The notes under the pieces were generated by a model. The model had not been told where the DNA came from and searched no databases. It saw nothing but the letters and a program-made list of their open reading frames with translations. This document shows positions 56,006 to 64,000 of a stretch of 64,000 nucleotides of DNA, one piece after another; position 1 is the first letter of the stretch; every line of letters starts with the position of its first letter. A program made the translations under genes and the position numbers. The stretch comes from DATAOG01 sp963840925 (GTDB taxonomy: Bacteria; Pseudomonadota; Alphaproteobacteria; Geminicoccales; Geminicoccaceae): positions 62,001-126,000 of the forward strand of contig CAWJAY010000030.1 of NCBI GenBank assembly GCA_963840925.1, read 5' to 3'.

Positions 56006-56950
56006 TCAGCCCGGGCCAGCGAGCGCGCCACGCTGGCGGCGCACGAGTTCGGTCGCGCCGAACAACAGGCCGCCCAGCACGAACGGGACCAGATAGTAGA
56101 CCGCCCGGAACGCGAGCAGCGCGCCGATCACGTTGGCCCCCGGCACGAACGACAGGAACACCGCCTCGATCACGCCGAGCCCGCCTGGCACGTGCGAGAC
56201 GATTGCGGCGACGTTGGCCGCGACGTAGCACATCGCGACCGGCAGGAAGCCGATGTGGGCCGTGGCCTTGAGCATCTGGTGGAGGACCGCGGAGACCAGC
56301 AGCGGATCGAGGCTGCCGAGCACGATCTGGCCCAGCGCCAGCGTCAGCGGCGGCACCGGCAGCTCGAACGAGCGGATCTTCAGCGGCCGGTGCCGGAACG
56401 CGGCGAGCCCGAGATAGACCAGGACCACGGCCAGCAGCACGAGGCCGAGTGCCACCAGTACCTGCGGGTCGGCGCCGAACAGCTGGCCGAGCAGCCGGTG
56501 CCGGAGCAGCAGGACGACCCCGCCCAGCGTCGCGAGGCCCAGGCCCACGGTCAGGCCGGAGAAGACGATGATCCGGCCGACGTCGCCCGCGGACAGGCCC
56601 CAGCCGGAATAGAGCCGGTAGCGGACCGCGCCGCTGCTGAACGCGGCGAACCCCAGCACGTGGCCGATCGAGAGACTCGTGAACGAGGCGAGCGCGATCT
56701 TCCGGTAGGACAGGTCGCGCCCGGTGTAGCGCACGGCCAGCGTGTCGAAGCCGGTCAGGCAGACGAAGCTCGCGGCCGTGAACAGCGCGCCCAGCGCCAA
56801 GTGGCGCGCGGAGATCAGGCCCAGCGAGTTGACGATCGCGTGCAGGCTGTAGCGGTGCAGCGCGCGCCAGATCAGAAAGCCCGCCAGCACGAAGGCGGCG
56901 GCGCCGATCCATGGATTGAGACGCTTCAGCCCGGCCGAGACGCTACCCAT
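56006..56950 (-). CDS. lysylphosphatidylglycerol-synthase-TM / UPF0104 flippase-like membrane protein
   Basis: A 314-residue membrane protein of about eight helices: WIGAAAFVLAGFLIW, ALGALFTAASFVCLTGFDTL, ASFTSLSIGHVLGFAAFSSG, VFSGLTVGLGLATLGGVVLL, VALGLVLLAVVLVYLGLAAF, MCYVAANVAAIVSHVPGGLG and AFRAVYYLVPFVLGGLLFG. SHVPGGLGVIEAVFL and FRAVYYLVPF are signatures of this family, which includes the flippase domain of MprF. It lacks the MprF synthase domain. Possible lipid transport role, inferred only. Confidence 0.85.
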   Translation of the reverse strand: MGSVSAGLKRLNPWIGAAAFVLAGFLIWRALHRYSLHAIVNSLGLISARHLALGALFTAASFVCLTGFDTLAVRYTGRDLSYRKIALASFTSLSIGHVLGFAAFSSGAVRYRLYSGWGLSAGDVGRIIVFSGLTVGLGLATLGGVVLLLRHRLLGQLFGADPQVLVALGLVLLAVVLVYLGLAAFRHRPLKIRSFELPVPPLTLALGQIVLGSLDPLLVSAVLHQMLKATAHIGFLPVAMCYVAANVAAIVSHVPGGLGVIEAVFLSFVPGANVIGALLAFRAVYYLVPFVLGGLLFGATELVRRQRGALAGPG

Positions 56951-57079
56951 TCGTCATGCTTTGTCGTTCCTCGGGTACGAGCCTCGTCCCTCACCGGCCG
57001 CCGGCCTGTGGCCGCGTCAAGGGCTGCATGGTAGGACAATCCGGTGGCACGGCAACCGCAAGGCCAGGGCAGGAGATCC

Positions 57080-57499
57080 ATGCGCCAGCGCTTCGACCAT
57101 CTGCTGCTCACGACCGACGGCCAGCGGCTGTACGAGATCACCGACCGGATCCGCTCGTGGGTCGGGGCCCAGGGCATCGAGCGCGGCTTGCTCACGGTCT
57201 ACATCCACCATACCTCGGCTTCGCTCGTGATCCAGGAGAACGCCGACCCGCGCGTGCTCGACGACATGAACGCCTTCTTCTGCAAGCTGGTCGCCGAGGA
57301 CGTCCGCCACTACAGCCACACCCAGGAGGGCGCCGACGACATGCCGGCGCACATCCGGGCGGCGCTGACCGCGACCCACCTGTCGATCCCGGTGGTGGCC
57401 GGAGCGCCCGATCTCGGCCGCTGGCAGGGGGTGTTCCTGTTCGAGCACCGCACCCGCGGCCGCGAGCGGAAGATCACGCTCCACCTGCTCGGCGAGTGA
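57080..57499 (+). CDS. YjbQ (UPF0047) family protein
   Basis: A 139-residue protein starting at ATG 57080, chosen for its caggag ribosome binding site. Signatures: LLTVYIHHTSASLVIQENAD, DDMNAFFCKLVAEDVRHYSH, DDMPAHIRAALTATHLSIPV, LGRWQGVFLFEHRTRGRERK. The family forms a trimer and shows thiamine-phosphate-synthase-like activity in one member. Intact. Confidence 0.92.
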   Translation: MRQRFDHLLLTTDGQRLYEITDRIRSWVGAQGIERGLLTVYIHHTSASLVIQENADPRVLDDMNAFFCKLVAEDVRHYSHTQEGADDMPAHIRAALTATHLSIPVVAGAPDLGRWQGVFLFEHRTRGRERKITLHLLGE

Positions 57500-57502
57500 G
57501 CC

Positions 57503-58693
57503 TCAGCCGCCGGCCGGCGCGAATACCTGCTGCGGCTCGCGAAAGCCGCGCAGCTCGAAGCAGCCGAGCGAGCGGACAGCACCGCCGCAATAGGCCGCGA
57601 ACGCCGCCGACAGCACCAGCTCACGGCCAAGATCGCGGGCCAGCGTCTCAAGCCGGGCGGTGAGGTTGACGGCGGGCCCGATCGCGGTGAAGTCGAGCCG
57701 GCTGGCGCCGCCGACATTGCCGTACAGGACCTCGCCGATGTGGAGCGCGATGCCGTAACGAAGCTCCGGCTCAGCGCGCTCAGTTCGGCCGGCGCTGATC
57801 TCGGCGAGCGCTGCGCGTGCGGCTGCAGTCGCCGCGAGGGCTCCGGCGCAGGCGGCACCCGGGTCGGCCGCGACCGGGAAGATCGCGAGCAGGCCGTCGC
57901 CGGTGAACTTCAGCACCTCGCCGCCATGCGCCTCGATCGCCGGCACCAGACCATCGAAATAGGCGTTCAGCAGGCCGATCACCTGCTCACCCGGCAGCCG
58001 GTCGCTGAGTGCCGTGAAGCCGCGCAGGTCGGAGAGCAGCAGCACGGCGCGGATGCGCTCGATCTCGCCGCGCCGAATCCGGCCCTGGAGAATGCGCTCG
58101 CCGGCGCCGTGGCCGACGTAGGTGTCGAGCAGCGTGGTCGCGATCCGGCGCAGCGCGTGGATCTCGATCACCCTGGCGAGCGGGCGGGCGATCGCCGCGA
58201 GGGCCACGTCGTCCGCCGCCGAGAAGCCGCCGGGCGCGGTCGTGGTCCAGCTGACCGCGTGGATCTCGCGATTGGAGAATTCGAGCGGCTGGATCAGATA
58301 GTCGGTGACACCCTCGGCGCGCAGCTCGGCGATGATGCCAAAGTCGTTCGGGCACTCGGGATCGGCGAGCCTGCGGCGGACCGTCCCGGCGCCCCCGAAG
58401 ACCAGCGCGATCGGGCTCGCGCGGTAGCTCTCTTCCTCGAGCAGGCCGTGCGGCCGCTCGTTGACCTCGACCTCGACGCCCGGCCGCCACAGCAGGCGCC
58501 GGCCGACCACGTTCGGGTGCAGCGTGCGCACGAACACCGCGACCCGGTGCAGCGGCAGGCCGGCGGCGGTCAGCCGCTGGCAGAGCCGGGCCAGCACGTC
58601 CTGCGGCTCGCGGAGGTCGGGCGCGCCATCGACCAGCCAGTCGACCACCGATTGGATCGCGCCCGGAAGAGCCCGGCTCGTCGCGTCGTCCAT
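57503..58693 (-). CDS. class III adenylate/guanylate cyclase with N-terminal sensor domain
   Basis: A 396-residue protein. Residues about 1-190 are a GAF-like sensor region (VVDWLVDGAPDLREPQDVLA, RVAVFVRTLHPNVVGRRLLW). The C-terminal cyclase homology domain has AVLLLSDLRGFTALSDRLPG (first metal Asp), GGEVLKFTGDGLLAIFPVAA (GDG, second metal Asp), and RYGIALHIGEVLYGNVGGAS. These residues fit cAMP synthesis. It is convergent with yjbQ, three bases apart. The ligand sensed by the N-domain is not known. Confidence 0.87.
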   Translation of the reverse strand: MDDATSRALPGAIQSVVDWLVDGAPDLREPQDVLARLCQRLTAAGLPLHRVAVFVRTLHPNVVGRRLLWRPGVEVEVNERPHGLLEEESYRASPIALVFGGAGTVRRRLADPECPNDFGIIAELRAEGVTDYLIQPLEFSNREIHAVSWTTTAPGGFSAADDVALAAIARPLARVIEIHALRRIATTLLDTYVGHGAGERILQGRIRRGEIERIRAVLLLSDLRGFTALSDRLPGEQVIGLLNAYFDGLVPAIEAHGGEVLKFTGDGLLAIFPVAADPGAACAGALAATAAARAALAEISAGRTERAEPELRYGIALHIGEVLYGNVGGASRLDFTAIGPAVNLTARLETLARDLGRELVLSAAFAAYCGGAVRSLGCFELRGFREPQQVFAPAGG

Positions 58694-58779
58694 CGTCGCC
58701 CTGCGCTCGCGCTGGTCCTCGACGCCGCCCGCACGTCGGGCTACCCATAGCCCAACGGAGCGTGCAAGGGAAAAGCGCG

Positions 58780-59169
58780 ATGGTGCCAGCGCACCGGCCG
58801 GTGCTCGGCCTTGGCCTCGCAACGCTGCTGCTCGCGGGCTGCGCCACGCCCGGCGCGCCAAAGGACGACCTCGCGGCCAAGATCCGGGACTATTACGCGG
58901 TCCACGCGACCGAGGAGGACGGCGCCTGCCCGAGCCCCGAGATCGCCTCGATCACCAAGCGCAAGCTCCAGCAACGCACGGGCGAGCGCACCGTGCTCCG
59001 GGTGCGCTACAGCTACTTCGACCCGAGCCAGGGCAGCACCGATCAATGGCCGGCGGTGCTGCTGGCGTCGCGCGCGTGCACCGGCTTTGCCGAGCGCGAC
59101 TTCACGCTCGAGGAGGCCAAGCTCGGCTACCGGGTGATCGAGATGAGCGGCCCGGAGCGCAGCCCTTGA
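58780..59169 (+). CDS. small lipoprotein, unknown function
   Basis: A 129-residue protein with a lipoprotein signal peptide (LGLGLATLLLAGCATPG, lipobox LAGC). The mature domain (DDLAAKIRDYYAVHATEEDG, then VLRVRYSYFDPSQGS) is not one I recognise; it contains two Cys in ACPSPE and RACTGF that could form a disulfide. The ATG at 58780 is preceded by caaggga. It is divergent from the cyclase gene. Confidence 0.7.
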   Translation: MVPAHRPVLGLGLATLLLAGCATPGAPKDDLAAKIRDYYAVHATEEDGACPSPEIASITKRKLQQRTGERTVLRVRYSYFDPSQGSTDQWPAVLLASRACTGFAERDFTLEEAKLGYRVIEMSGPERSP

Positions 59170-59260
59170 GCCGGGCTGGCCGGCAGCGCTTTTGGGGGTT
59201 TGACAAATCCGGCAGCAGGCGCCACCTGACGGGGCCAGACCCGCTCCGAGCGATACCGCG

Positions 59261-60199
59261 ATGCCGATGATCGAAGACCTCTACGCCGTGCTCGGCGTCG
59301 GCCGCGAGGCGAGCCAGGACGAGATCAAGCGCCGCTATCGCAAGCTCGCCAAGGAGCTGCACCCGGACCTCAATCCGGACAAAGAGGTCGCCGACCGGTT
59401 CAAGGCGATCACCGCCGCCTACGACCTCCTGTCCGACCCGGACAAGCGCGGCCGCTACGATCGCGGCGAGATCGACGCCGGCGGCCAGGAGCGGCCGCAG
59501 CAGCACTTCTACCGCGACTACGCCGAGGACCCGCAGGCGACCCGCTTCTACAGCCGCGAGGGCTTCGGCGACGCCGAGGGCCTGCAGGATCTGTTCGAGA
59601 ACCTGTTCGGCGGCGCCGGCCAGGCGGGCGGCGGGCGCGGCTTTCGGATGCGCGCCCGCGGCGGCGACGTCTCCTACAGCCTGCCGGTCGATTTCCTCGA
59701 AGCCGCCAAAGGCGCCAAGAAACGGGTCACGGTCGCCGACGGGCGGACCCTCGACCTCACGATCCCGGCCGGCGTCCACGATCGCCAGACGCTGCGCCTG
59801 AAAGGCCAGGGCACGCAGGGCTTCGAGGGCGGTCCGCCAGGCGATGCCTATGTCGAGCTGCACATCCAGCCGCACGGCCTGTTCGAGCGCAAGGATCACA
59901 ACGTCCACCTCGAGCTGCCGGTGAGCCTCGCCGAGGCCGTGCTCGGCGGCAAGGTCGCGGTGCCGACGATTGACGGTCCGGTCGCGATGACGATCCCCAA
60001 GGGCTCGAACAGCGGCACGACGCTGCGCCTGCGCGGCAAGGGCATCATCGACCCCAAGAGCGGCCAGCGCGGCGATCAGTACGTCAGGCTCAAGGTCGTG
60101 CTGCCCAAGGCCGCCGATCCGGAGCTCGAGGAGTTCGTCCGCCGTTGGTCGGGCGCGCACCCCTACGACCCGCGCGCCGGGCTCGGAGACGGCGGATGA
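59261..60199 (+). CDS. cbpA: CbpA-type DnaJ co-chaperone
   Basis: A 312-residue protein. J domain: EDLYAVLGVGREASQDEIKR, AKELHPDLNPDKEVADRF with the HPD motif, and ITAAYDLLSDPDKRGRYDRG. A Gly/Phe-rich linker follows (LFENLFGGAGQAGGGRGFRM). The two C-terminal peptide-binding domains are GDVSYSLPVDFLEAAKGAKK and PVSLAEAVLGGKVAVPTIDG. There is no zinc finger, which makes it CbpA rather than DnaJ. It would deliver substrates to DnaK. Its stop overlaps the cbpM start (ATGA). Confidence 0.93.
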   Translation: MPMIEDLYAVLGVGREASQDEIKRRYRKLAKELHPDLNPDKEVADRFKAITAAYDLLSDPDKRGRYDRGEIDAGGQERPQQHFYRDYAEDPQATRFYSREGFGDAEGLQDLFENLFGGAGQAGGGRGFRMRARGGDVSYSLPVDFLEAAKGAKKRVTVADGRTLDLTIPAGVHDRQTLRLKGQGTQGFEGGPPGDAYVELHIQPHGLFERKDHNVHLELPVSLAEAVLGGKVAVPTIDGPVAMTIPKGSNSGTTLRLRGKGIIDPKSGQRGDQYVRLKVVLPKAADPELEEFVRRWSGAHPYDPRAGLGDGG

Positions 60200-60543
60200 A
60201 GACGCTGACCGAGGTCGTGCTCGCGATCGAGCGGGTCGAGCGGGTCGAGCTGCACGCTTGGGTCGAGCGCGGCTGGGTGGCACCTGCCGGCCGGCGCGGC
60301 CCCGAGCCGCTGTTCTCCGAGCTCGACGTTGCCAGGGTCTGCCTGATCTGCGATCTGGTCCACGATCTCGCGGTCGAGGAGGACACGGTCCCGCTCGTGC
60401 TCAATCTGCTCGACCAGGTCTACGACCTTCGCCGCCAGCTGCACGCGCTGACCGGCGCGATCCAACGCCAGCCGGACGACGTCCGGCGCCGGATCCTGGA
60501 GCTGCTGACCGAACGGCCAGCCACGCCGGGCGCGGGCCGGTGA
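60196..60543 (+). CDS. cbpM: CbpM-like chaperone modulator
   Basis: A 115-residue MerR-fold-like protein. LTEVVLAIERVERVELHAWV and ERGWVAPAGRRGPEPLFSEL followed by DVARVCLICDLVHDLAVEED are the CbpM signature. It binds the CbpA J domain and modulates its activity. The ATG at 60196 overlaps the end of cbpA, and its own stop overlaps a GTG start of the next gene (GTGA), so three genes are translationally coupled. Confidence 0.88.
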   Translation: MKTLTEVVLAIERVERVELHAWVERGWVAPAGRRGPEPLFSELDVARVCLICDLVHDLAVEEDTVPLVLNLLDQVYDLRRQLHALTGAIQRQPDDVRRRILELLTERPATPGAGR

Positions 60544-61622
60544 GCCGGATCCTGATCGAATCCCGCCCGGTCGACGTCGCCGGCGTCGATTCCAGGTTCC
60601 GCCACATCTATCTCGTGTTCCAGCCCGACGCCGGCGCCGAGACCGTGATCACCGGCGGTCCGCAGCACGACAATCCGTTCGACTTCGGCGCCATCGTGGT
60701 CGATGCCGGCGGCCTGCTCGCCGATTCCGACGTCGCCCGGGGCAACAATTCGCCGGCCGATCGCGGCAGCCGCGCGATCGAGGTCGGCTCGCGCGACCCC
60801 GCCGATGTCTGGGCCCTGATGGTCCAGCAGGCCGCCAACATCGATGACGCCGGCGAGCCCTACGAGCCGTTCTCGGACAACAGCAACGCGGTCGCGACGA
60901 CCGTCCTGCACGCGGTCGGGATCGACATCGCGCAGGTTCTGCCGGACGACGTGTCCCCGGACAACGCGCCAGGTCTGTCCGTAGAGATCGAGTTCGCTAC
61001 CGCGTTGACCGGCACCGCGCGGCCCGACCTCCTGTCCGGCTGGTCGGGCGACGACACGCTCGAGGGCGCAAGCGGCGGCGATAAGATCCGGGGCTTCGAT
61101 GGCGCCGATCTGATCCGCGCCGGCCTCGGCAAGGATCTGGCTCGGGGCGGCTCTGGCAACGATGTCATCTACGGCGGCGGCGGCGATGACGACCTGCGCG
61201 GCGGTGGCGGCGGTGACGCGCTGACCGGCGGGCCGGGTGCGGATACGATCCGCGGCGGCGCCGGCAGGGACGAGCTGACTGGCGGCGAGGGCGCCGATAT
61301 GCTCGAGGGCGGCGCCGGCAGCGACCGCTTCGTCTACCAGAGCCTGACCGAGGGCCAGGACCAGATCGGCGACTTCGAGACCGGCCGCCTGGGCGATGTC
61401 CTCGACCTCGCCGATCTGCTCGCGGGCTTCGATCCGGCCGGCTCCGACCCCGGCGACTTCGTCAGCCTGAGCGACGATGGCGCGGCGACCACGGTCGCGG
61501 TCAATCCGGACGGGCAGGGCCAGGATGCCCTCGCGCTGGCCACGCTCGCAACGGTCACCGGCGTCGGCCTCGACCAGCTGATCGCCGACGGCAACTTGGT
61601 GGTCAGCGCGCCGACCAGCTGA
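60540..61622 (+). CDS. RTX-type calcium-binding protein coupled to cbpA-cbpM
   Basis: A 360-residue protein starting with a GTG at 60540 that overlaps the cbpM stop. Residues about 1-155 (VSRILIESRPVDVAGVDSRF, RHIYLVFQPDAGAETVITGG) form an unassigned domain. Then come RTX nonapeptide repeats (GWSGDDTLEGASGGDKIRGF, GGSGNDVIYGGGGDDDLRGG). The end is a type I secretion C-terminal domain (GSDRFVYQSLTEGQDQIGDF, then LDLADLLAGFDPAGSDPGDF). No signal peptide. It would fold on binding Ca2+ after export. Linkage to co-chaperone genes is unusual. Confidence 0.82.
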   Translation: MSRILIESRPVDVAGVDSRFRHIYLVFQPDAGAETVITGGPQHDNPFDFGAIVVDAGGLLADSDVARGNNSPADRGSRAIEVGSRDPADVWALMVQQAANIDDAGEPYEPFSDNSNAVATTVLHAVGIDIAQVLPDDVSPDNAPGLSVEIEFATALTGTARPDLLSGWSGDDTLEGASGGDKIRGFDGADLIRAGLGKDLARGGSGNDVIYGGGGDDDLRGGGGGDALTGGPGADTIRGGAGRDELTGGEGADMLEGGAGSDRFVYQSLTEGQDQIGDFETGRLGDVLDLADLLAGFDPAGSDPGDFVSLSDDGAATTVAVNPDGQGQDALALATLATVTGVGLDQLIADGNLVVSAPTS

Positions 61623-61633
61623 CGCGCGCGGCG

Positions 61634-61647
61634 CTAGACTAGTCTAG
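61634..61647. repeat. 14-bp palindrome between convergent genes
   Basis: CTAGACTAGTCTAG is its own reverse complement and lies in the 21-base gap between the RTX and cobM genes, overlapping the last four bases of cobM. It may act as a bidirectional stop signal, though no T tract is present. Confidence 0.35.
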
Positions 61648-62426
61648 TCCGCCTCAGGCCGGCGCGGGCGCAGGATGTGGTGGTGGTCGGGGGCGTACAG
61701 CCGGCTCGGCTCGAAATCCTCCGCCGCGAGCGTGCGGCCGACCAGGATCAGCGCGGTGCGCGTGATGCCCAGGCCCTTGATCCGGGCGCGGATCGTGGCC
61801 AGCGTGGCGCGGATGATCTGCTGGTCGGGCCAGGACGCGCGATAGACCACGACCGCCGGGCAGTCCGCGCCGCAGACCGGCTGCAGCTCGCGCACGACCT
61901 GGGCCAGGTTGTTGATCGAGAGATGGATCGCGAGCGTCGCGCCGGTCGCGGCGAACGCGGCCAGCGTCTCGCCTTTCGGCATCGGCGAGGCGCGCACCGC
62001 GGTCCGGGTCAGGACCACCGACTGCGCGATCCCGGGCAGGGTCAGCTCCAGTCCCAGCGCCGCCGCCGCGGCGGCGAACGCCGGCACGCCCGGGGTCACG
62101 TCGTAGCCGATCCCGAGCGCCCGCAGTCGGCGCGCCTGCTCGGCGATCGCGCCATAGAACGACGGATCACCCGAATGCACCCGGGCGACGTCCAGGCCCT
62201 CCCCATGCGCGCGCCCGATCTCGGCCATGATCGCCTCGAGATCGAGCGGTGCGGTGTCGATCACCCTGGGCGGCACCGGCGCCTCGTCGCCCGCCTGGGC
62301 CACGACCTCGGCCGGCACCAGCGAGCCCGCATAGAGCACGACCGGGCAGCGCCGGATCAGGCGCAGGCCGCGGACCGTGATCAGATCCGGCGCGCCCGGC
62401 CCGGCGCCGATGAAATGCACGCTCAT
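61644..62426 (-). CDS. cobM: precorrin-4 C11-methyltransferase
   Basis: A 260-residue SUMT-superfamily methyltransferase for corrin-ring synthesis. Motifs: VHFIGAGPGAPDLITVRGLR, CPVVLYAGSLVP, VARVHSGDPSFYGAIAEQ, GYDVTPGVPAFAAAAAALGL, VLTRTAVRASPMPKGETLAA, and ALILVGRTLAAEDFEPSRLY. All are CobM/CbiF features. It transfers a methyl from SAM to C11 of precorrin-4. Its start overlaps the end of the cobJ-cbiG gene by one base (TGATG). Confidence 0.95.
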   Translation of the reverse strand: MSVHFIGAGPGAPDLITVRGLRLIRRCPVVLYAGSLVPAEVVAQAGDEAPVPPRVIDTAPLDLEAIMAEIGRAHGEGLDVARVHSGDPSFYGAIAEQARRLRALGIGYDVTPGVPAFAAAAAALGLELTLPGIAQSVVLTRTAVRASPMPKGETLAAFAATGATLAIHLSINNLAQVVRELQPVCGADCPAVVVYRASWPDQQIIRATLATIRARIKGLGITRTALILVGRTLAAEDFEPSRLYAPDHHHILRPRRPEAD

Positions 62427-64000
62427 CAGCGCATCTCGTAACCGCGCGGGGTGTAGACCAGCGGCCGGCCGTGACGCCGGCGCAGCCAGCGCGTCGCGCG
62501 CGCGCCGACGATCACCAGGCTCAGCATGTCAACCGCGGCCGGATCGAATGCCCCGAGTTCCCCGACTTCGACTGCCTCGCCGGCGCGCCCGAGATTGCGG
62601 GCGTGGATCAAGGGCGTCCCCGGATCGCGCGCGGTGCCAAGGATCGCCAGCGCCCGCAACAGACCGTCGCGCCGCCGGCGCGAGGCCGGGTTGTAGAGCA
62701 CGGTCACGAAGTCGCCCGCGGCCGCCGCCTCCAGCCGGCGCTCGATCGTCGGCCAAGGCGTCAGCAGGTCGGAGAGCGAGACCGCGCAGAAATCGTGGCC
62801 GAGCGGCGCTCCGGCGCGCGCGGCTGCGGCCTGCAGCGCCGAAACGCCGGGGCTGATCGTCAGCGCGACCCGCTGCCAGGCGGCATCCTCGCTCCGCTCG
62901 AGCAGCTCGCAGACCAGCGCCGCCATGCCGTAGATCCCGGCATCGCCCGAGCTGATCAGCGCCACCCGCCGGCCCGCGCCCGCGAGCTCTAGGGCCTTCT
63001 CGGCGCGCGCCACCTCCTCGCCGAGCGCAAAGCCATGGCGCACCGGACCGCCATCTGGCCGCGCATCGATCAGATCGAGATAGCCCCGATAGCCGACCCA
63101 GTCCTCGGCCTCGGCGAGCAGCGCGTCCGCCTCGGGCGTCCGCCAGGCGGCGGTCCCGGGACCCAGGCCGACCAGCGCCAGCCGCCCCTGGGGCCGGCCA
63201 ATCCCGGCCGCTTCGAGCGGCGCCGGCGCCCGGCCGATCGCGAGCGTCGCGCGCCCGCTTTTGGTCTTCTCGACCAGCAGCGCGCCCGCCGGCCCGGCCG
63301 CGGCCAGCGCCGCGCCCTCGGCGACCCCGTGGCAGCCGGTCGCCCGGAACACCTGCGCCGACGGGTTGGCCAGCCGCGGCGCCTCGGCCTCGAGCGCGGC
63401 CGCCGGGAAAAACCGGGCCGGCACGCCCAGCCGCTCCGCGAGCGCGTGAATCGCGGGCTCGTCGGCCTTGAGCTCGATCGAGACCACGCAGGCGATCGCC
63501 GCCGGCGCGAGCTCGTGCCGGGCGAGCGTCGTCGCCGCCAGATTGGCCAGCTCTTCGGGCTCGACCCCGCGCTCGCAGCCGACCCCGAGCGCCAGCACGC
63601 CCGGATGCAGCACCAGGCGGCGCTCCGAGCCGGGCGCGTCGCGATCGGTCACCAGCACCTCGCGGGCGCCGCTGTCGCCGAACCTGGCCCCGCCGGCGCA
63701 GAGCCAGTCGGCCCGCCCGGCCTCGAGCCGGAGCGCCACCTGCTCGCCGGCCAAGAGCGCGCTCATGACCGCCTTGGCGGCATCCGGGTTGCGCACCGTC
63801 CAGCCGGGCGGCGGCTGGTCGAGCGCCAGATCGAAGCGGACATCGCCCGCGGTCGTGATCGCAGCCTCGCCGCCCGTCGCCCGGGCGATCATCCGGGCCA
63901 GCTCGTTGGCGCCGAGGTGACCGCCGAGCAGCGGCACGGCGAAGCTGCCGTCGTCGGCCAGCGCCACGACCGGCGGCCCGGACCGCTTGTCGCCGAGCAC
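62426..64000 (-). CDS. cobJ: CbiG-CobJ fusion: cobalamin biosynthesis protein / precorrin-3B C17-methyltransferase (5' partial)
   Basis: The frame is open to the right edge, so the true start lies outside; 524 residues are visible. The N-terminal 275 or so residues are CbiG-like (GGHLGANELARMIARATGGE, LALGVGCERGVEPEELANLA, GVAEGAALAAAGPAGALLVE). The C-terminal half is CobJ (GRLALVGLGPGTAAWRTPEA, VALISSGDAGIYGMAALVCE, ALTISPGVSALQAAAARAGA, DFVTVLYNPASRRRRDGLLR, YTPRGYEMR). The fusion couples ring contraction to delta-lactone opening. Upstream of cobM in one operon. Confidence 0.92.
   Translation of the reverse strand: MLGDKRSGPPVVALADDGSFAVPLLGGHLGANELARMIARATGGEAAITTAGDVRFDLALDQPPPGWTVRNPDAAKAVMSALLAGEQVALRLEAGRADWLCAGGARFGDSGAREVLVTDRDAPGSERRLVLHPGVLALGVGCERGVEPEELANLAATTLARHELAPAAIACVVSIELKADEPAIHALAERLGVPARFFPAAALEAEAPRLANPSAQVFRATGCHGVAEGAALAAAGPAGALLVEKTKSGRATLAIGRAPAPLEAAGIGRPQGRLALVGLGPGTAAWRTPEADALLAEAEDWVGYRGYLDLIDARPDGGPVRHGFALGEEVARAEKALELAGAGRRVALISSGDAGIYGMAALVCELLERSEDAAWQRVALTISPGVSALQAAAARAGAPLGHDFCAVSLSDLLTPWPTIERRLEAAAAGDFVTVLYNPASRRRRDGLLRALAILGTARDPGTPLIHARNLGRAGEAVEVGELGAFDPAAVDMLSLVIVGARATRWLRRRHGRPLVYTPRGYEMR

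Noticed and set aside
62426..64000. Cobalamin riboswitch upstream of the cob genes
   Set aside because: The operon's 5' end lies beyond the right edge, so no leader is visible. Within the window cobM starts by overlap and has no leader.

Overview
The window is about 64 kb of very GC-rich bacterial chromosome. The gene set points to an alphaproteobacterium, probably a Rhodospirillales-like lineage: a gatCAB operon, ruvX, a cbpA-cbpM pair, a SigF/NrsF-type ECF pair with a DUF2282/DUF692/DUF2063/DoxX operon, cobM and cobJ-cbiG cobalamin genes, a TIGR03032 protein and a PleD-like regulator. This placement is inferred from gene content only. No rRNA, tRNA or CRISPR array was found.

Layout. 0-5 kb: a PleD-like response regulator cut by the left edge, a GIY-YIG protein, and a LysR regulator (with an in-frame stop) divergent from a vanadium-haloperoxidase-like/cupin pair; then a 5'-3' exonuclease. 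5-13 kb: a decayed tyrosine integrase, a broken TIGR03032 gene and a large FG-GAP/RTX-like surface or secreted protein with a damaged, partly duplicated C-terminal half. 13-21.5 kb: an amidase, an FAD/GcvT two-domain dehydrogenase, a lipoprotein, an antitoxin/PIN pair, Tam, DUF488, a periplasmic cyclophilin, a fatty acid desaturase and a DksA/TraR zinc-finger protein. 21.7-23.5 kb: an AT-richer ApeA-like HEPN defence gene beside an orphan RHH antitoxin. 23.5-29 kb: gatCAB, ruvX, cold-shock, CopD and CBS genes. 29-37.6 kb: two GT4 glycosyltransferases, a methyltransferase, an asparagine-synthase-like protein, an IS1380-type remnant, a kinase-like protein and an alpha/beta hydrolase.

37.8-41.8 kb is the clearest functional system: an ECF sigma factor and NrsF-type membrane anti-sigma divergent from a DUF2282-DUF692-DUF2063-DoxX operon (bufferin-type modified peptide). 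Both transcription units carry a matching GTAAC-N16-CGnACT promoter. 41.8-51.3 kb holds a MetE-like protein, two toxin-antitoxin modules (Phd/PIN and MntA/HepT), two enolase-superfamily enzymes, a GST, an SGNH hydrolase, a lower-GC alpha/beta hydrolase and a sulfotransferase-like protein. 51-61.6 kb holds a small lipoprotein, VOC, IMPase-like, RecD2, a flippase-like membrane protein, YjbQ, a class III cyclase, and a tightly overlapping CbpA-CbpM-RTX trio. The right end has cobM and a cobJ-cbiG fusion that runs off the window.

Many genes carry single-base frameshifts or in-frame stops, including the normally essential gatA and gatB. Some of this damage is therefore likely to be sequence error rather than biology, and each broken gene should be read with that in mind.
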